Source: Methanoregula sp.
GTDB lineage: Archaea; Halobacteriota; Methanomicrobia; Methanomicrobiales; Methanospirillaceae
Length of the DNA stretch: 64,000 bases
Direction of reading: 5' to 3'
NCBI RefSeq assembly: GCF_028679125.1
Contig: NZ_JAJRCG010000001.1
Coordinates: 186,001-250,000 of the forward strand
Below are positions 18,336 through 27,014 of the stretch, in pieces (the first letter of the stretch is position 1; every line of letters begins with the position of its first letter). Made by a program: the position numbers and the translations under genes. The notes beneath the pieces are model-generated. The model had not been told where the DNA came from, did not search any database, and was given only the letters and a program-made list of their open reading frames with translations.

Positions 18336-19250
18336 CTACTCCCGGAGTCCCCGTCCGGTCAGTTTCAGGAACACGTCTTCGAGCGTGGCAGGCCGGGTAA
18401 TCATCCGGCCGGGCCTGCACCGGTCGAGCACGGTGCGGGCAACCTCGCGGGCTGTATCTGTTGGTGCAACGATCTGGAGCATGTCGCCGGTCTTCTCGAA
18501 CGGGATCTTCAGGTCGACAAGGCACGCGATTACATCATCGCTCGTCTCCACTTCCACGATCTCATGGCCGGCATGCTGTCGGACAAGCTCTTCGGGAGTG
18601 CCTTCCACCAGGATCTTCCCGTTGTCCATGATCACGAGCCGGTCGCAGAGCCGGGCTGCCTCGTCAAGGTAATGGGTGGACATGACGATGGTATTCCCCT
18701 GTGCCTGGAGACTCCGGAGTTTTTCCCAGATCAGGTGCCGGGCCTGCGGGTCGAGACCGATCGTGGGCTCGTCCAGGATGAGCAGGTCCGGGTTGTTGAC
18801 GAGCGCCCGGGCAAGGATCAGGCGCCGCTTCATCCCGCCGGACAACTTATCTACCGCTACATCCCGCTTCTCCTTCAGCTGGACAAACTCCAGCAGTTCA
18901 TCTGCTCTCTTTGCCGCTGCCTCTTTCGGGATATCGAAGTAGCGCGAGTAGTAGAAGAGGTTCCCGAAGCAGGTGAAGTCAGGGTCGAGGTTGGTCTCCT
19001 GCGGGACCACCCCAAGGCGCTGCTTGATCTCTGCGGGATTTGTCTCCGGGTCCATGCCAAGAACGCGGAGCGTGCCGGAGGTGCGGGGCGAGACGCAGGT
19101 TATCATCTTCATCGTGGTGGTCTTGCCGGCCCCGTTGGGTCCGAGGAAACCGAAGATCTCGCCTTTCCTGACCGTGAAACAGATACCATCAACCGCGATG
19201 GTGGGGCCATAGGTTTTTTTCAGATCCCCTGCTTCGATAATGTCAGGCAT
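18336..19250 (-). CDS. ABC-2 type transporter ATP-binding protein
   Basis: 304 aa. Walker A GPNGAGKTTT (about residue 38), Q-loop VPQETNL, signature LSGGMKRRL, Walker B LLILDEPT and the H-loop STHYLDEA are all intact. A C-terminal extension of about 90 residues (IVEVETSDDV to the TLEDVFLKLTGRGLRE end) is typical of DrrA/NodI-like subunits. It powers the permease encoded immediately downstream. Confidence 0.93.
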   Translation of the reverse strand: MPDIIEAGDLKKTYGPTIAVDGICFTVRKGEIFGFLGPNGAGKTTTMKMITCVSPRTSGTLRVLGMDPETNPAEIKQRLGVVPQETNLDPDFTCFGNLFYYSRYFDIPKEAAAKRADELLEFVQLKEKRDVAVDKLSGGMKRRLILARALVNNPDLLILDEPTIGLDPQARHLIWEKLRSLQAQGNTIVMSTHYLDEAARLCDRLVIMDNGKILVEGTPEELVRQHAGHEIVEVETSDDVIACLVDLKIPFEKTGDMLQIVAPTDTAREVARTVLDRCRPGRMITRPATLEDVFLKLTGRGLRE

Positions 19251-19330
19251 GATCCCACCTTGTCAATCAGTGTTTCAGCGGGCGTACCTGATAACCCTCG
19301 CGATTGGAGCAGGCAGTACCAAAAGAAAAA

Positions 19331-19753
19331 TTACGCGAGCGATTCCGGTTTGACAAGGACAATACCTGCAATCAGGACTGCGAGGAGTGCAACCGTGCCG
19401 AACAGGACCGCCGGGTCCACCGTGCTCACATTGTAGATGAGGACATGCCGCACCATGCCCGTGAGCCCTGCGATGAGGAGAGCCCGGACTTCGACGTGCT
19501 TGGTCTTGAAATAGACCGTCACGGTCTCGAAGAGTACGATGATGGTGATCGTCAGGAGAAGGGCATAGATGACATTGACGAGCCCGTTGGTAAAGTCCCG
19601 TGTCAGGATCATCTGGGCGATCAGCTGGAGTGCGTCCCATACGGAAAATGCGGCGATGATCGTGAGCAGGATTGCCACGATCGTGTAGAGGACCATTGGT
19701 ACAAGTGAAAAAAAGGCGATGAGATGTTCCATGATCGTTTTGTTGGAATTCAT
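19331..19753 (-). CDS. PsiE-like membrane protein
   Basis: 140 aa with four predicted transmembrane segments (about 10-37, 57-78, 88-107 and 115-133). The motif VTVYFKTKHVEVRALLIAGLTGMVRHVL matches the conserved core of the phosphate-starvation-inducible PsiE family at about residues 79-105. Function unknown. It lies between the ABC exporter and a HEAT protein; a TATA-like region upstream suggests it is monocistronic. Confidence 0.75.
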   Translation of the reverse strand: MNSNKTIMEHLIAFFSLVPMVLYTIVAILLTIIAAFSVWDALQLIAQMILTRDFTNGLVNVIYALLLTITIIVLFETVTVYFKTKHVEVRALLIAGLTGMVRHVLIYNVSTVDPAVLFGTVALLAVLIAGIVLVKPESLA

Positions 19754-19838
19754 ACAAGAGACCTCGGTATGTCGTTACACGTAGTGTGGGGTCATGAGCA
19801 TAAAAAAGGTGCGGGAACGTTCGTTCATCCCCTCGTGT

Positions 19839-20309
19839 TTATTCCCTGAAACGCAGGAGTGCCGCCTCGGCTGCCTCGCGGACTTCCGAGAATGGATCGT
19901 GAGCCAGCTCGTTCAGCGGCTCAACTGCCCGACGGTCCCCCAGTTTCCCGAGTATTACTGCGGTACCGATTCTTACCTCCACGTCCCGGTCATTTTTGAG
20001 CCGGATAACCGCAGGGACTGATGTTGGATCTTTTAATTTCCCGAGTGCTGCGAGAGCAGCGGCCCTGACTGCCGGTTCGGCATCTTCAAGGGCATGGATG
20101 ACAGGGGGAACAGCGGATGGATCGGCAAGCCGGCCGAGTGCTGAAACGATCTCGCACCGGACCGCCGGGTGGGGATCGCCGAGCGCGGCAGCGAGCATCG
20201 GGATTGCAGCAGTACTCCCGGATTTTCCCAGTGCCGCAGCAGCTGCCCGCCGTTTCACTACGCTTCCGGCTGTGAGGTCAGCAAGAAACGGGGCAATGCC
20301 GGTCTTCAT
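19839..20309 (-). CDS. HEAT-repeat (PBS lyase-type) protein
   Basis: 156 aa from the ATG at 20,309, which has AGGGA upstream; a TTG 15 bases earlier is possible. The whole protein is four to five short alpha-alpha repeats of about 31 residues with the pattern AVPxLxxAL-D-xVRxxAAxALGKLGD. Such scaffolds bind proteins or phycobilin-like ligands; no partner can be named. It starts 15 bp after the stop of the hypothetical gene upstream, suggesting co-transcription. Confidence 0.8.
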   Translation of the reverse strand: MKTGIAPFLADLTAGSVVKRRAAAAALGKSGSTAAIPMLAAALGDPHPAVRCEIVSALGRLADPSAVPPVIHALEDAEPAVRAAALAALGKLKDPTSVPAVIRLKNDRDVEVRIGTAVILGKLGDRRAVEPLNELAHDPFSEVREAAEAALLRFRE

Positions 20310-20324
20310 GAGAAGTCCCTGCAA

Positions 20325-20672
20325 TCAATGTGCACATTCGTTTCCGGATTCGTATGCGGAGATGACCGCCTGTGCAACTTCAGGAGAGATCTTGTCATGG
20401 ACGTGGTGGACAAATGCCTCAACATCCTCAACCGGCAGGCATCCGAGGCTCTCTTCTCCCTTCCGGATCATGTCCGTGATATAGGTTAGTTCCTCCGTGC
20501 TCAGCTGGCTGATGCGCCGTATGAAGTCCTCGGAGTCCTCCGAGAAGTGGTTGGAGACCGGGGGGAGAATGGAGTGGAACATATGGCCGGAACCGGAGCA
20601 GGTCAGTTCGCCGCATTCCGGCGCGAGTTTTTTCAGGATGGCTATATCTTTCTCGTCAAGTTCCCGTGGCAT
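20325..20672 (-). CDS. Hypothetical protein
   Basis: 115 aa from the ATG at 20,672. Not recognised. The N-terminal third contains LKKLAPECGELTCSGSGHMFHSILPP (residues about 14-40), with two Cys and a His that might bind metal. The rest is helical and acidic, ending CAH. Codon use matches the host. It precedes the HEAT-repeat gene by 15 bp on the same strand and is probably in the same operon. Confidence 0.6.
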   Translation of the reverse strand: MPRELDEKDIAILKKLAPECGELTCSGSGHMFHSILPPVSNHFSEDSEDFIRRISQLSTEELTYITDMIRKGEESLGCLPVEDVEAFVHHVHDKISPEVAQAVISAYESGNECAH

Positions 20673-20884
20673 GGTAGGTGTACCTGCGTTAGTATTTTCC
20701 GGGCTTTGGAATAAACGTGCGGGAAGGGCACCGCTCCGCATCGCGATCCGGCATGGTCTCACCGTTGATACGGCACTCTCCCCGGTCTTTTGATCTCGGT
20801 ATGTAACTGATACAGTCAGCACAGGATGGCATATGCTCTTCCTTGGTGGTCCTGCCCGATTATCCTTGCTCTAAAAAAAGAATA

Positions 20885-21259
20885 TCAGAAATATTTGCCC
20901 AGCCAGTTCTTGATCCCTGCGAAAAAGCCGCCGGAACTTCTCGAGCCGGATGATTTCTTGCCACGGGGTTCCATGGTCTGTGCCGGACGGGCGATGGTCC
21001 GCTTGACCGGGGGAGATCGTGGTTCGGGAATATCCCGGAGCGTGGCTTCCGGCTCGTCAGCAGTCGGCTCAAAACCCCAAGCGAACCCGATCTTGTATTC
21101 CTTCTCGTGCTGGCGGATCCAGTTGGCTGCACCCATATACCCGCGGTCTTCTGCCTTCTTGATGGTGTCCTGGTGATCCTGGGTGAAATGGATCTCACGC
21201 TGGAGGCATACTAACTCCTCGTAGACTTTTCCGGGGACCTTGATCTTCTCCCTGCTCAT
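20885..21259 (-). CDS. Hypothetical protein
   Basis: 124 aa. Not recognised. The first 65 residues are charged and helical (KVYEELVCLQREIHFTQDHQ). They are followed by a low-complexity Pro/Arg/Ser linker and a short C-terminal segment GGFFAGIKNWLGKYF that looks amphipathic and could associate with the membrane. The ATG at 21,259 lies just inside a plausible AT-rich promoter region. No neighbour gives a functional clue. Confidence 0.55.
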   Translation of the reverse strand: MSREKIKVPGKVYEELVCLQREIHFTQDHQDTIKKAEDRGYMGAANWIRQHEKEYKIGFAWGFEPTADEPEATLRDIPEPRSPPVKRTIARPAQTMEPRGKKSSGSRSSGGFFAGIKNWLGKYF

Positions 21260-21423
21260 AAGTTCTCGTATAGGATTATGCCGGGATGCGCTATTTAATG
21301 CTTCGGTTATATAACGCCGAAAATACAGGGGAATCTGCCGGATTGTACGTTACGGCAGGAACCGCCATCGCACAAAATTGATAAGGGTGGTCAGCAATTG
21401 TTCACCATACCAGGAGGGATAGT

Positions 21424-21612
21424 ATGGTAAAAGTCGTTTATGAAGGGGACGATTTCAAGAGAATGCTCAGGTCGGACAAGCTCGCTCTCGAACGTCTTGT
21501 CGCCCAGGGAAAAACCGGTATCCATGAAGTAAAATACAAGGATACCACCATCAAGGTCGAGATCAAGAAGAAGGGAATGGATCTCGTTGTCAAACGGTTC
21601 CGGGCAATATAA
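21424..21612 (+). CDS. Small conserved-looking protein, 62 aa
   Basis: A clean small gene with a strong Shine-Dalgarno (CAGGAGGG) upstream of ATG 21,424. The protein starts MVKVVYEGDDFKRML, is highly charged and has an alternating pattern (IHEVKYKDTTIKVEIKKKG) suggesting a beta-rich fold. Not recognised as a named family. It is monocistronic with its own spacer on both sides. Confidence 0.65.
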   Translation: MVKVVYEGDDFKRMLRSDKLALERLVAQGKTGIHEVKYKDTTIKVEIKKKGMDLVVKRFRAI

Positions 21613-22058
21613 TCCCGGACCCTTCGTTTTTCTTTTCATCCGTTTTTTTAAATCCGAATCCCGGCCAGGGACCGTGCGGGCCGGAGCACTTCCCCTTGGG
21701 AGAATAGTACTATTCGGAGCCCGCAAAGGGCTCCATTTGCCAATACGGGGATCGTCTTCCGTGCCGGATTGGAAACGGTGTCAACACTTTTGCAAAAGTC
21801 CTTGAAAACCGGAGATTTCCTCAAAAAAAGGATTTTCTCCGTTTTAAACCTGCGAAAACAACAGACTTTCCTGAAGCGTCTTTTTTCAGGCCGGAGGAAA
21901 GACCCTGCCGGAGAAAGGAGGCCCTGTCCCGGGATCCGGGAATATTCCTCCCCTTCACAGAGATGATAATGGCCTGGCATGCGAGAGTTTACGTCAGCAA
22001 ATCTCGCTCCCGCTCATTTGAAAAACAGTTCAGGGAATCAGATCATCAGAAGAAGAAA
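21613..22058. other. Gene-free spacer with hairpins
   Basis: No convincing gene in 446 bp. It holds a perfect 14-base palindrome at 21,702-21,715 (GAATAGTACTATTC) directly followed by a 7-bp stem hairpin at 21,716-21,734 (GGAGCCC/GGGCTCC), then several purine-rich blocks and a short stem (CTGAA/TTCAG) near 21,875. A TATA-like run (TTTTTTTAAAT) lies near 21,645. The area could contain an untranslated RNA, but nothing specific is recognised. Confidence 0.4.
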
Positions 22059-22133
22059 TGCTGCTAATGGGATTTGAACCCATGTCGCGAGCGTGAGAGG
22101 CTCGCATGATTGGCCGGTCTACACTATAGCAGC
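22059..22133 (-). tRNA. tRNA-Glu (CUC anticodon)
   Basis: Full cloverleaf on the minus strand: acceptor GCTGCTA/TAGCAGC, D-arm with GTGTAGACCGGCCAATCAT (typical of archaeal tRNA-Glu), anticodon stem CGAGC-GCTCG enclosing CTCTCAC, and T-arm ATGGG-TTCAAAT-CCCAT. The discriminator is A and CCA is not encoded. No intron is seen. Confidence 0.92.
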
Positions 22134-22277
22134 AGAGTTGCTTAATAAAATGGGCTATATGGTTACTTATAGTTTTTTACAGGTGAACCCCAGGCCGGTT
22201 CCCGAAGGAACCGGTCCACCGTGCCCTCTCACCTGAACAATCAACTATATCTCGAACATACGACGAATAATGTAGGA

Positions 22278-23390
22278 ATGAGTAGTCTTGAAGAACAGAT
22301 CAAGGAGCTCGAGGATGAGCTCACCAAAACCCCTTATAACAAGGCTACATCGAAACATATCGGCAGAATCAAGGCAAAGATAGCCCGGTTCCGCGACGAG
22401 GCGGTCAACCGCGCAATGAAAGCCGGTGGCGGCGGCGAAGGCTACCAGGTCAAGAAGTCCGGGGATGCAACCGCCGTTCTCGTGGGTTTCCCTTCAACCG
22501 GTAAAAGTACGCTCCTCAATAAACTCACCGGTACCGCAAGTGCGGTTGCCGCGTACGCATTCACCACCCTCACCGTAGTTCCCGGAGCACTTGAGCACAA
22601 GGGAGCAAAGATCCAGCTCCTCGATATTCCCGGACTCATTGCCGGTGCAGCAATGGGCAAGGGCCGGGGCAAGGAAGTCATTGCGGTTGTCCGCGGTGCC
22701 GATATCATCATCATCCTCGTGGATGTTTTCAATGAGCGGCACTTCGATGTCCTCCTCAAGGAACTGTACGATGCCGGGATCCGGATCAATGTCCCGAAGC
22801 CGGATATCACCATCAAGAAATCGTCACACGGGGGTGTCCGTCTCAACGCGGTTGGCACACTGGACCTGGATATCGAGGAAGTGCGCTCGATCCTTTCGGA
22901 AAGCAAGGTGATGAATGCCGACATCCTCATCCGCGGGAATGCAACGCAGGATGATTTCATCGATGCCGTGCAGGGCAACCGGGTCTATATCCCGGCTTTC
23001 ATCGCGGTCAACAAGGTCGACCTCGTGGACAAGGCACGGTATCAGGAGATCGAGCGCGACCTTACCGGACGGTTCGGCAGCGCACCGATCATGATCTCGG
23101 CCGCTGCCGGGTATCATACCGAGGAACTCAAGGATGCCATCTACGACTGCCTCGGGTTCATGCGTGTCTACCTGAAACCCGTGGGTGAAGACGCGGATCT
23201 CGAAGAGCCGCTGATCATCCGGAAAAACAGCACGGTGGAAGACGTGTGTAATAAGCTTCACCGGGAATTCGTGCAGAAGTTCCGCTATGGCCGGATCTGG
23301 GGCACGTCTGTCAAGCACCCCGGCCAGCGGATAGGCCTGACCCACCGGCTCATCGATGGCGACATCCTCTCGATTGTTGTCGAACGTTAG
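22278..23390 (+). CDS. DRG-family GTP-binding protein
   Basis: 370 aa from the ATG at 22,278; a GTG further upstream gives a less likely extension. An N-terminal helical region (ELEDELTKTPYNKATSKHIG) precedes the Obg/DRG-type G domain with GFPSTGKSTLL, DIPGLIAGAA and NKVD, and a C-terminal TGS domain ends in DGDILSIVVER. DRG proteins bind translating ribosomes or tRNA; they are near-universal in archaea and eukaryotes. It is transcribed alone, divergent from tRNA-Glu. Confidence 0.92.
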   Translation: MSSLEEQIKELEDELTKTPYNKATSKHIGRIKAKIARFRDEAVNRAMKAGGGGEGYQVKKSGDATAVLVGFPSTGKSTLLNKLTGTASAVAAYAFTTLTVVPGALEHKGAKIQLLDIPGLIAGAAMGKGRGKEVIAVVRGADIIIILVDVFNERHFDVLLKELYDAGIRINVPKPDITIKKSSHGGVRLNAVGTLDLDIEEVRSILSESKVMNADILIRGNATQDDFIDAVQGNRVYIPAFIAVNKVDLVDKARYQEIERDLTGRFGSAPIMISAAAGYHTEELKDAIYDCLGFMRVYLKPVGEDADLEEPLIIRKNSTVEDVCNKLHREFVQKFRYGRIWGTSVKHPGQRIGLTHRLIDGDILSIVVER

Positions 23391-23657
23391 AATCGTTCCT
23401 GATCGACCCTTCCGGGCTTCCGGTCTTATCTCCTTTATTCAGAGAACGGCACTATGACAATCCTGCCGGTCGGTGCGTTGCCAAATACCTCTGCGGGGTT
23501 CTGCAGGTATTTCCCGGTTCATCGGGACTTTGTGTTCAAACCGGCAGCCTTTAAAAAAAATCTCGTTCCCGCTGCTGATGATCGCATGGATCTGCCGTGA
23601 GAGAAAGCGGCCGGGCCCGCTCTCCTCCTCAAATCCCCGTATCCAGGTTCTTTCAGG

Positions 23658-24782
23658 TTATTCGGAATTCTTGCCAGAGATTGCTGAAAGAACCGTTTCC
23701 AGTGGTGCTGTTGTTTTGATACCATAGCCGGAGAAATGCGTCCTGCTTGCCGGGTAGCCTTTCGCAGCAATGCGGGAAAGGACCGTTGTTATGTCCGGAG
23801 GGGAGCAGACCAGCAGTTTTGCAAGCACATGGTAATCGTAGAAACCCGGCTCCGGAAGTTCTTCGCTACAGCAGTCCAGCAGTTTCACCAGTTCCTTCTG
23901 GGATCCAAGGCTCATCCCCTCAAGTTGTGCCCGCATATCGGCAAGCAGGGTCCGGTTGTGGAGATCCCCGAGCCAGACGGGTCCGATGGGCTGGAGCGGC
24001 TCCCCGCACCGGGGGCAGGTGCGGGATGAAGAGAGGATGGCAGCCTCAGTCTCACGGTACGGGCATTTCCTGCACTGGTGGATATACCCGGTCTGCTTCA
24101 GGGAATCGTCGGCAGCCTGCGGGCCCCGGAGAAGGTGGAGGTGGAGACGGGCGAAATGCTCGCGGGCATAGCAGAAGATCGGTTCAACCCCCCGGTCGTA
24201 CCGTGCAGTCTGCCGGACAACAAAGCCCAGCAGGATGCGGAGCCCCACCTCGCTGTGGTAGGGTGTGTTCATCGGGTATGCCGAGTAGCGCCGGATCCCG
24301 GCTTTCAGGTGGGCGCCGCAGAGCGGGGCAGTATCGGTTGCCGTCACGAAGAGGTACCTTCGTGTCCCCTTTATTGCAGCATCGATGAACGGCGCCGGGG
24401 TGCCGAAAGGATCGAGATCAACGGTATCGAAGGACTGTTCCGAGAGCAGGGCATTGACATCCCGCTGGATGACCGTGACCGGCAGGCCGGACCGCTCCAC
24501 ATTCTTGGTGATCAGATCGATAGCCACAGGTTCCCGGTCGCTGATCGTGACCGGTATGCCGCACTCGGTTGCTACCCGGAGACCCCGGATGCCGGTTGCA
24601 CCCATGCCATCGAGATAATCGGATGGATGGAGGATTGAGAGGAGAAGGACGGTCACATCCCGGTTGAGCTCCATCCGGCGGTTGAAGAAGATCGGGGCGG
24701 AACCGGGCGGGAACCGGGCCGTGTCATCCTGGACCGGGACAAGGAATGATGTCCTGCCTTCGGTTGCCTCGGTCAGATCCAT
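23658..24782 (-). CDS. trm1: tRNA (guanine26-N2)-dimethyltransferase Trm1
   Basis: 374 aa. The SAM domain has DGMGATGIRGLR (motif I), ISDREP and the DLDPFGTP motif IV, followed by a C-terminal domain with two Cys pairs (CRKCPYR and CPRCG) that form the zinc site. It makes N2,N2-dimethylguanosine at position 26 of tRNA. Convergent with the DRG gene; the 267-bp spacer between them (23,391-23,657) shows no gene. Confidence 0.93.
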   Translation of the reverse strand: MDLTEATEGRTSFLVPVQDDTARFPPGSAPIFFNRRMELNRDVTVLLLSILHPSDYLDGMGATGIRGLRVATECGIPVTISDREPVAIDLITKNVERSGLPVTVIQRDVNALLSEQSFDTVDLDPFGTPAPFIDAAIKGTRRYLFVTATDTAPLCGAHLKAGIRRYSAYPMNTPYHSEVGLRILLGFVVRQTARYDRGVEPIFCYAREHFARLHLHLLRGPQAADDSLKQTGYIHQCRKCPYRETEAAILSSSRTCPRCGEPLQPIGPVWLGDLHNRTLLADMRAQLEGMSLGSQKELVKLLDCCSEELPEPGFYDYHVLAKLLVCSPPDITTVLSRIAAKGYPASRTHFSGYGIKTTAPLETVLSAISGKNSE

Positions 24783-24811
24783 GGTGCCAGAGATGTTACC
24801 GCGCGCAAAAC

Positions 24812-24820
24812 TTATACATA
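24812..24820 (+). promoter_or_regulatory. TATA box for tRNA-Arg
   Basis: TTATACATA, preceded by a CAAAA-type BRE-like stretch, about 25 bp upstream of the tRNA-Arg 5' end, as expected for archaeal tRNA promoters. It also lies upstream of the divergent trm1 start. Confidence 0.55.
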
Positions 24821-24844
24821 TTCCCCCGCAATGGTTATGGGCAT

Positions 24845-24919
24845 GGGCGAGTGGCTTAGCCCGGACATAGCGTCAGCCTCCTAAGCTGAACGCCGGGGGT
24901 TCAAATCCCCCCTCGCCCG
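24845..24919 (+). tRNA. tRNA-Arg (CCU anticodon)
   Basis: Cloverleaf with acceptor GGGCGAG/CTCGCCC, anticodon stem TCAGC-GCTGA enclosing CTCCTAA (anticodon CCT, reads AGG) and a T-arm of GGGGG-TTCAAAT-CCCCC. The discriminator is G; CCA is not encoded. It sits between trm1 and the prenyltransferase gene. Confidence 0.92.
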
Positions 24920-24971
24920 TTATCATTCCTTTTCGCGCATTTTATGAGCCTGATGATCAGAGTGTAATCCA

Positions 24972-25820
24972 ATGAGTGCTGCCGGTTTCCTGAAGATAAC
25001 CCGCCCGGCCAATGCGGTGATGGCCGGTGTTGCATCGGTCGTGGCCTACCTCATTGCCACCGGCACTCTCATCCCGGCAGTTATCCTTCTCCTTGTCGTT
25101 GTCACGCTTATCACGGCCGCCGGCAACGTGATCAACGATTATTACGATGCGGAGATCGATGCCGTCAACCGGGCCGATCGCCCGATCCCCTCCGGCCAGA
25201 TCTCCCGCAATGCAGCGCTCTGGTACGCGATCTTCCTCTTTGCCGCGGGTATTGCTGTCAGCGTGTTCACGAACCCGATCTGTATCGGTTTTGCCATCGT
25301 CAATTCCCTCCTGCTGGCGTTCTATGCGGCCCGGCTCAAGAGCATGCCGGTGGTCGGGAACGTGGCGGTTGCCTACCTGAGCGGGAGCATGTTCCTCTTT
25401 GGCGGGGCTTTTACCGGTATTGACGGGCTCATCCACCTCACACCTCTTGCGGTCATGACGTTCCTTGCCATGATGGCGCGCGAACTGTTAAAGGATGCTG
25501 AAGATGTGGAAGGAGATGCAGCCGGCGGGGCGTCCACGCTCCCGATACGGATAGGCGTGAAGAAGACTGCGCAGTGCGCCTTTGTCTTCGTCCTGCTCTC
25601 GGCATGTGCGAGTACCGTCCCCTTCCTGGTATGGGGGTGGGGCATCCCGTACCTCGTCATGATCGGTATGGTGGATCTTATCCTCATTGTTGCAGCGTTC
25701 CGGGCATTGCATTGCGACAGCCCGTCATGCATCCGGGAGTCCGGGGCATCATCGGCCCTGAAGTACAGCATGTTTGCCTCGCTGATTGTGTTCGTCATTG
25801 CCGTGATTTTTCTCCAGTAA
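24972..25820 (+). CDS. Digeranylgeranylglyceryl phosphate synthase (UbiA family)
   Basis: 282 aa, eight to nine transmembrane helices. The two Asp-rich sites of UbiA prenyltransferases are present: NDYYDAEIDAVNRADRP (about residue 57) and DAEDVEGDAAGG (about residue 175). In archaea this enzyme adds the second geranylgeranyl chain to GGGP in ether-lipid synthesis. Identification is by these motifs and length; other UbiA enzymes such as those for quinone synthesis are less likely in a methanogen. Confidence 0.88.
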   Translation: MSAAGFLKITRPANAVMAGVASVVAYLIATGTLIPAVILLLVVVTLITAAGNVINDYYDAEIDAVNRADRPIPSGQISRNAALWYAIFLFAAGIAVSVFTNPICIGFAIVNSLLLAFYAARLKSMPVVGNVAVAYLSGSMFLFGGAFTGIDGLIHLTPLAVMTFLAMMARELLKDAEDVEGDAAGGASTLPIRIGVKKTAQCAFVFVLLSACASTVPFLVWGWGIPYLVMIGMVDLILIVAAFRALHCDSPSCIRESGASSALKYSMFASLIVFVIAVIFLQ

Positions 25821-25912
25821 CGTATTTTATGAACACTCTCTTCACCCCTCTCTGCCGAGCAACAAGTTTATCCCCCCGATCGCTCCACAGTTACCCTGAG
25901 AGATAGAGATTC

Positions 25913-26326
25913 ATGCCCACACTCATTCAGAAAGGAACTACCTATTTTGCGCAGAAGGGATCCTATTTTGAAGGGAATGTCCGGGTTGACGGCGATTTTG
26001 TCGTCCCACCCCGGACTCATTTCTGGGGCAGGCTCACCATCTCCGGCAGCCTTGAACTGGGTCCCCGCTCCAGCGTTGCGCTCGATATCACCTGCGGGAG
26101 TGCCGTTATCGGGAGCCAGTGCCGGATCAAGGGCCCGCTCACCGCAAGCGGCGATGTGGCCATCCTCGACCACGCGAGCGTCCATTCCGTCAGGGCCGGC
26201 GGCCGGGTGATCCTGCGCCCCGGTGTCATTGTCGGTGACGTCACAAGCCAGGGCGAAATTGTCGTCCACGGGAAGATCAAAAGCGGGAATTTAATCGGAA
26301 AGAGTATGAAGGTCCTCGGGGATTGA
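25913..26326 (+). CDS. Bactofilin-like (polymer-forming cytoskeletal) protein
   Basis: 137 aa. The central part is a repetitive beta-helix with short repeats ending in hydrophobic/Gly steps (GSYFEGNVRVDGDFVV, SVRAGGRVILRPGVIVGDV, GEIVVHGKIKSGNL), as in bactofilins. Such proteins polymerise into scaffolds without nucleotide. The last 36 bp overlap tail-to-tail with the convergent DUF116 gene. Confidence 0.75.
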   Translation: MPTLIQKGTTYFAQKGSYFEGNVRVDGDFVVPPRTHFWGRLTISGSLELGPRSSVALDITCGSAVIGSQCRIKGPLTASGDVAILDHASVHSVRAGGRVILRPGVIVGDVTSQGEIVVHGKIKSGNLIGKSMKVLGD

Positions 26327-26992
26327 GGCCGGGTCGATTCCCAGCACGGCCACTTCATAGACATCAGGCCAGTTGACGATCGTCTCAACACATCCTTCTT
26401 TTAACGTCACTACGCCCATGACGACAAGTCCCATCTTGTCGGCCATGTCGATCCCCTCTTTCACTTCCGTCAGGCACCCGACTCCGATGATCGCCTTCGG
26501 CCGGTATTTCTTCACCATGCGTTTGATGAACGAGGATCCTGGCACGATGAAGATGCGGTATCCGAGCCCTTCGAGCAGGATCCGTGCCCCGCCGACCGTG
26601 CACTGGCCGCAGTTTACGCATTTGAGGCCTTCCGGCGTGAGATGAGCGGGGCACTGGGACGAGCGGAGGCACTGGGGCATGAAGACCGCCCGTTCAGTGA
26701 CCCGGATACGCCCGAACTCGGCAGCGTTCATGGTGTTATGGATCTTGATGAAAAAGGTGAGCATCTCCCGGTCCTCAAGGCCGATGAGCCGGAACATTGC
26801 CTTCATCAGTCCCTCCAGGAAGACCAGCCCGGACTTGATCAGTTTCGGGAAGTAGAGTTTCTGCTTCCGGATGGAGTAGAGCGAGATGATGACGAGGATA
26901 AAGGAGATGACCACAGCCCCGAGTATGATGATGACGGTGATCTCGCCGATGAGATACATCAGGCTGTTCCAGAACGTGAAATCAAAGGCCAT
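26291..26992 (-). CDS. DUF116 membrane protein
   Basis: 233 aa from the ATG giving MAFDFTFWNSLMYLIG. One or two N-terminal transmembrane segments (about 8-40) precede a soluble domain with the DUF116 cysteine signature CLRSSQCPAHLTPEGLKC followed by VNCGQC (residues about 110-135), likely an Fe-S or metal site. It is the last gene of the operon with the HdrA-like and MtnA-like genes. The biochemical function is not established. Confidence 0.8.
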   Translation of the reverse strand: MAFDFTFWNSLMYLIGEITVIIILGAVVISFILVIISLYSIRKQKLYFPKLIKSGLVFLEGLMKAMFRLIGLEDREMLTFFIKIHNTMNAAEFGRIRVTERAVFMPQCLRSSQCPAHLTPEGLKCVNCGQCTVGGARILLEGLGYRIFIVPGSSFIKRMVKKYRPKAIIGVGCLTEVKEGIDMADKMGLVVMGVVTLKEGCVETIVNWPDVYEVAVLGIDPASIPEDLHTLSD

Positions 26993-27014
26993 GAGGGGTG
27001 CCCGTTGTGCTTGA

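Noticed and set aside
21890-21915. GGAGGAAAG-like stretch similar to a conserved RNase P RNA segment
   Set aside because: No second conserved RNase P region or long-range pairing is found downstream; probably chance.
23391-23657. Small genes between the DRG and trm1 genes
   Set aside because: Open frames here overlap trm1 and have no start signals or recognisable sequence.
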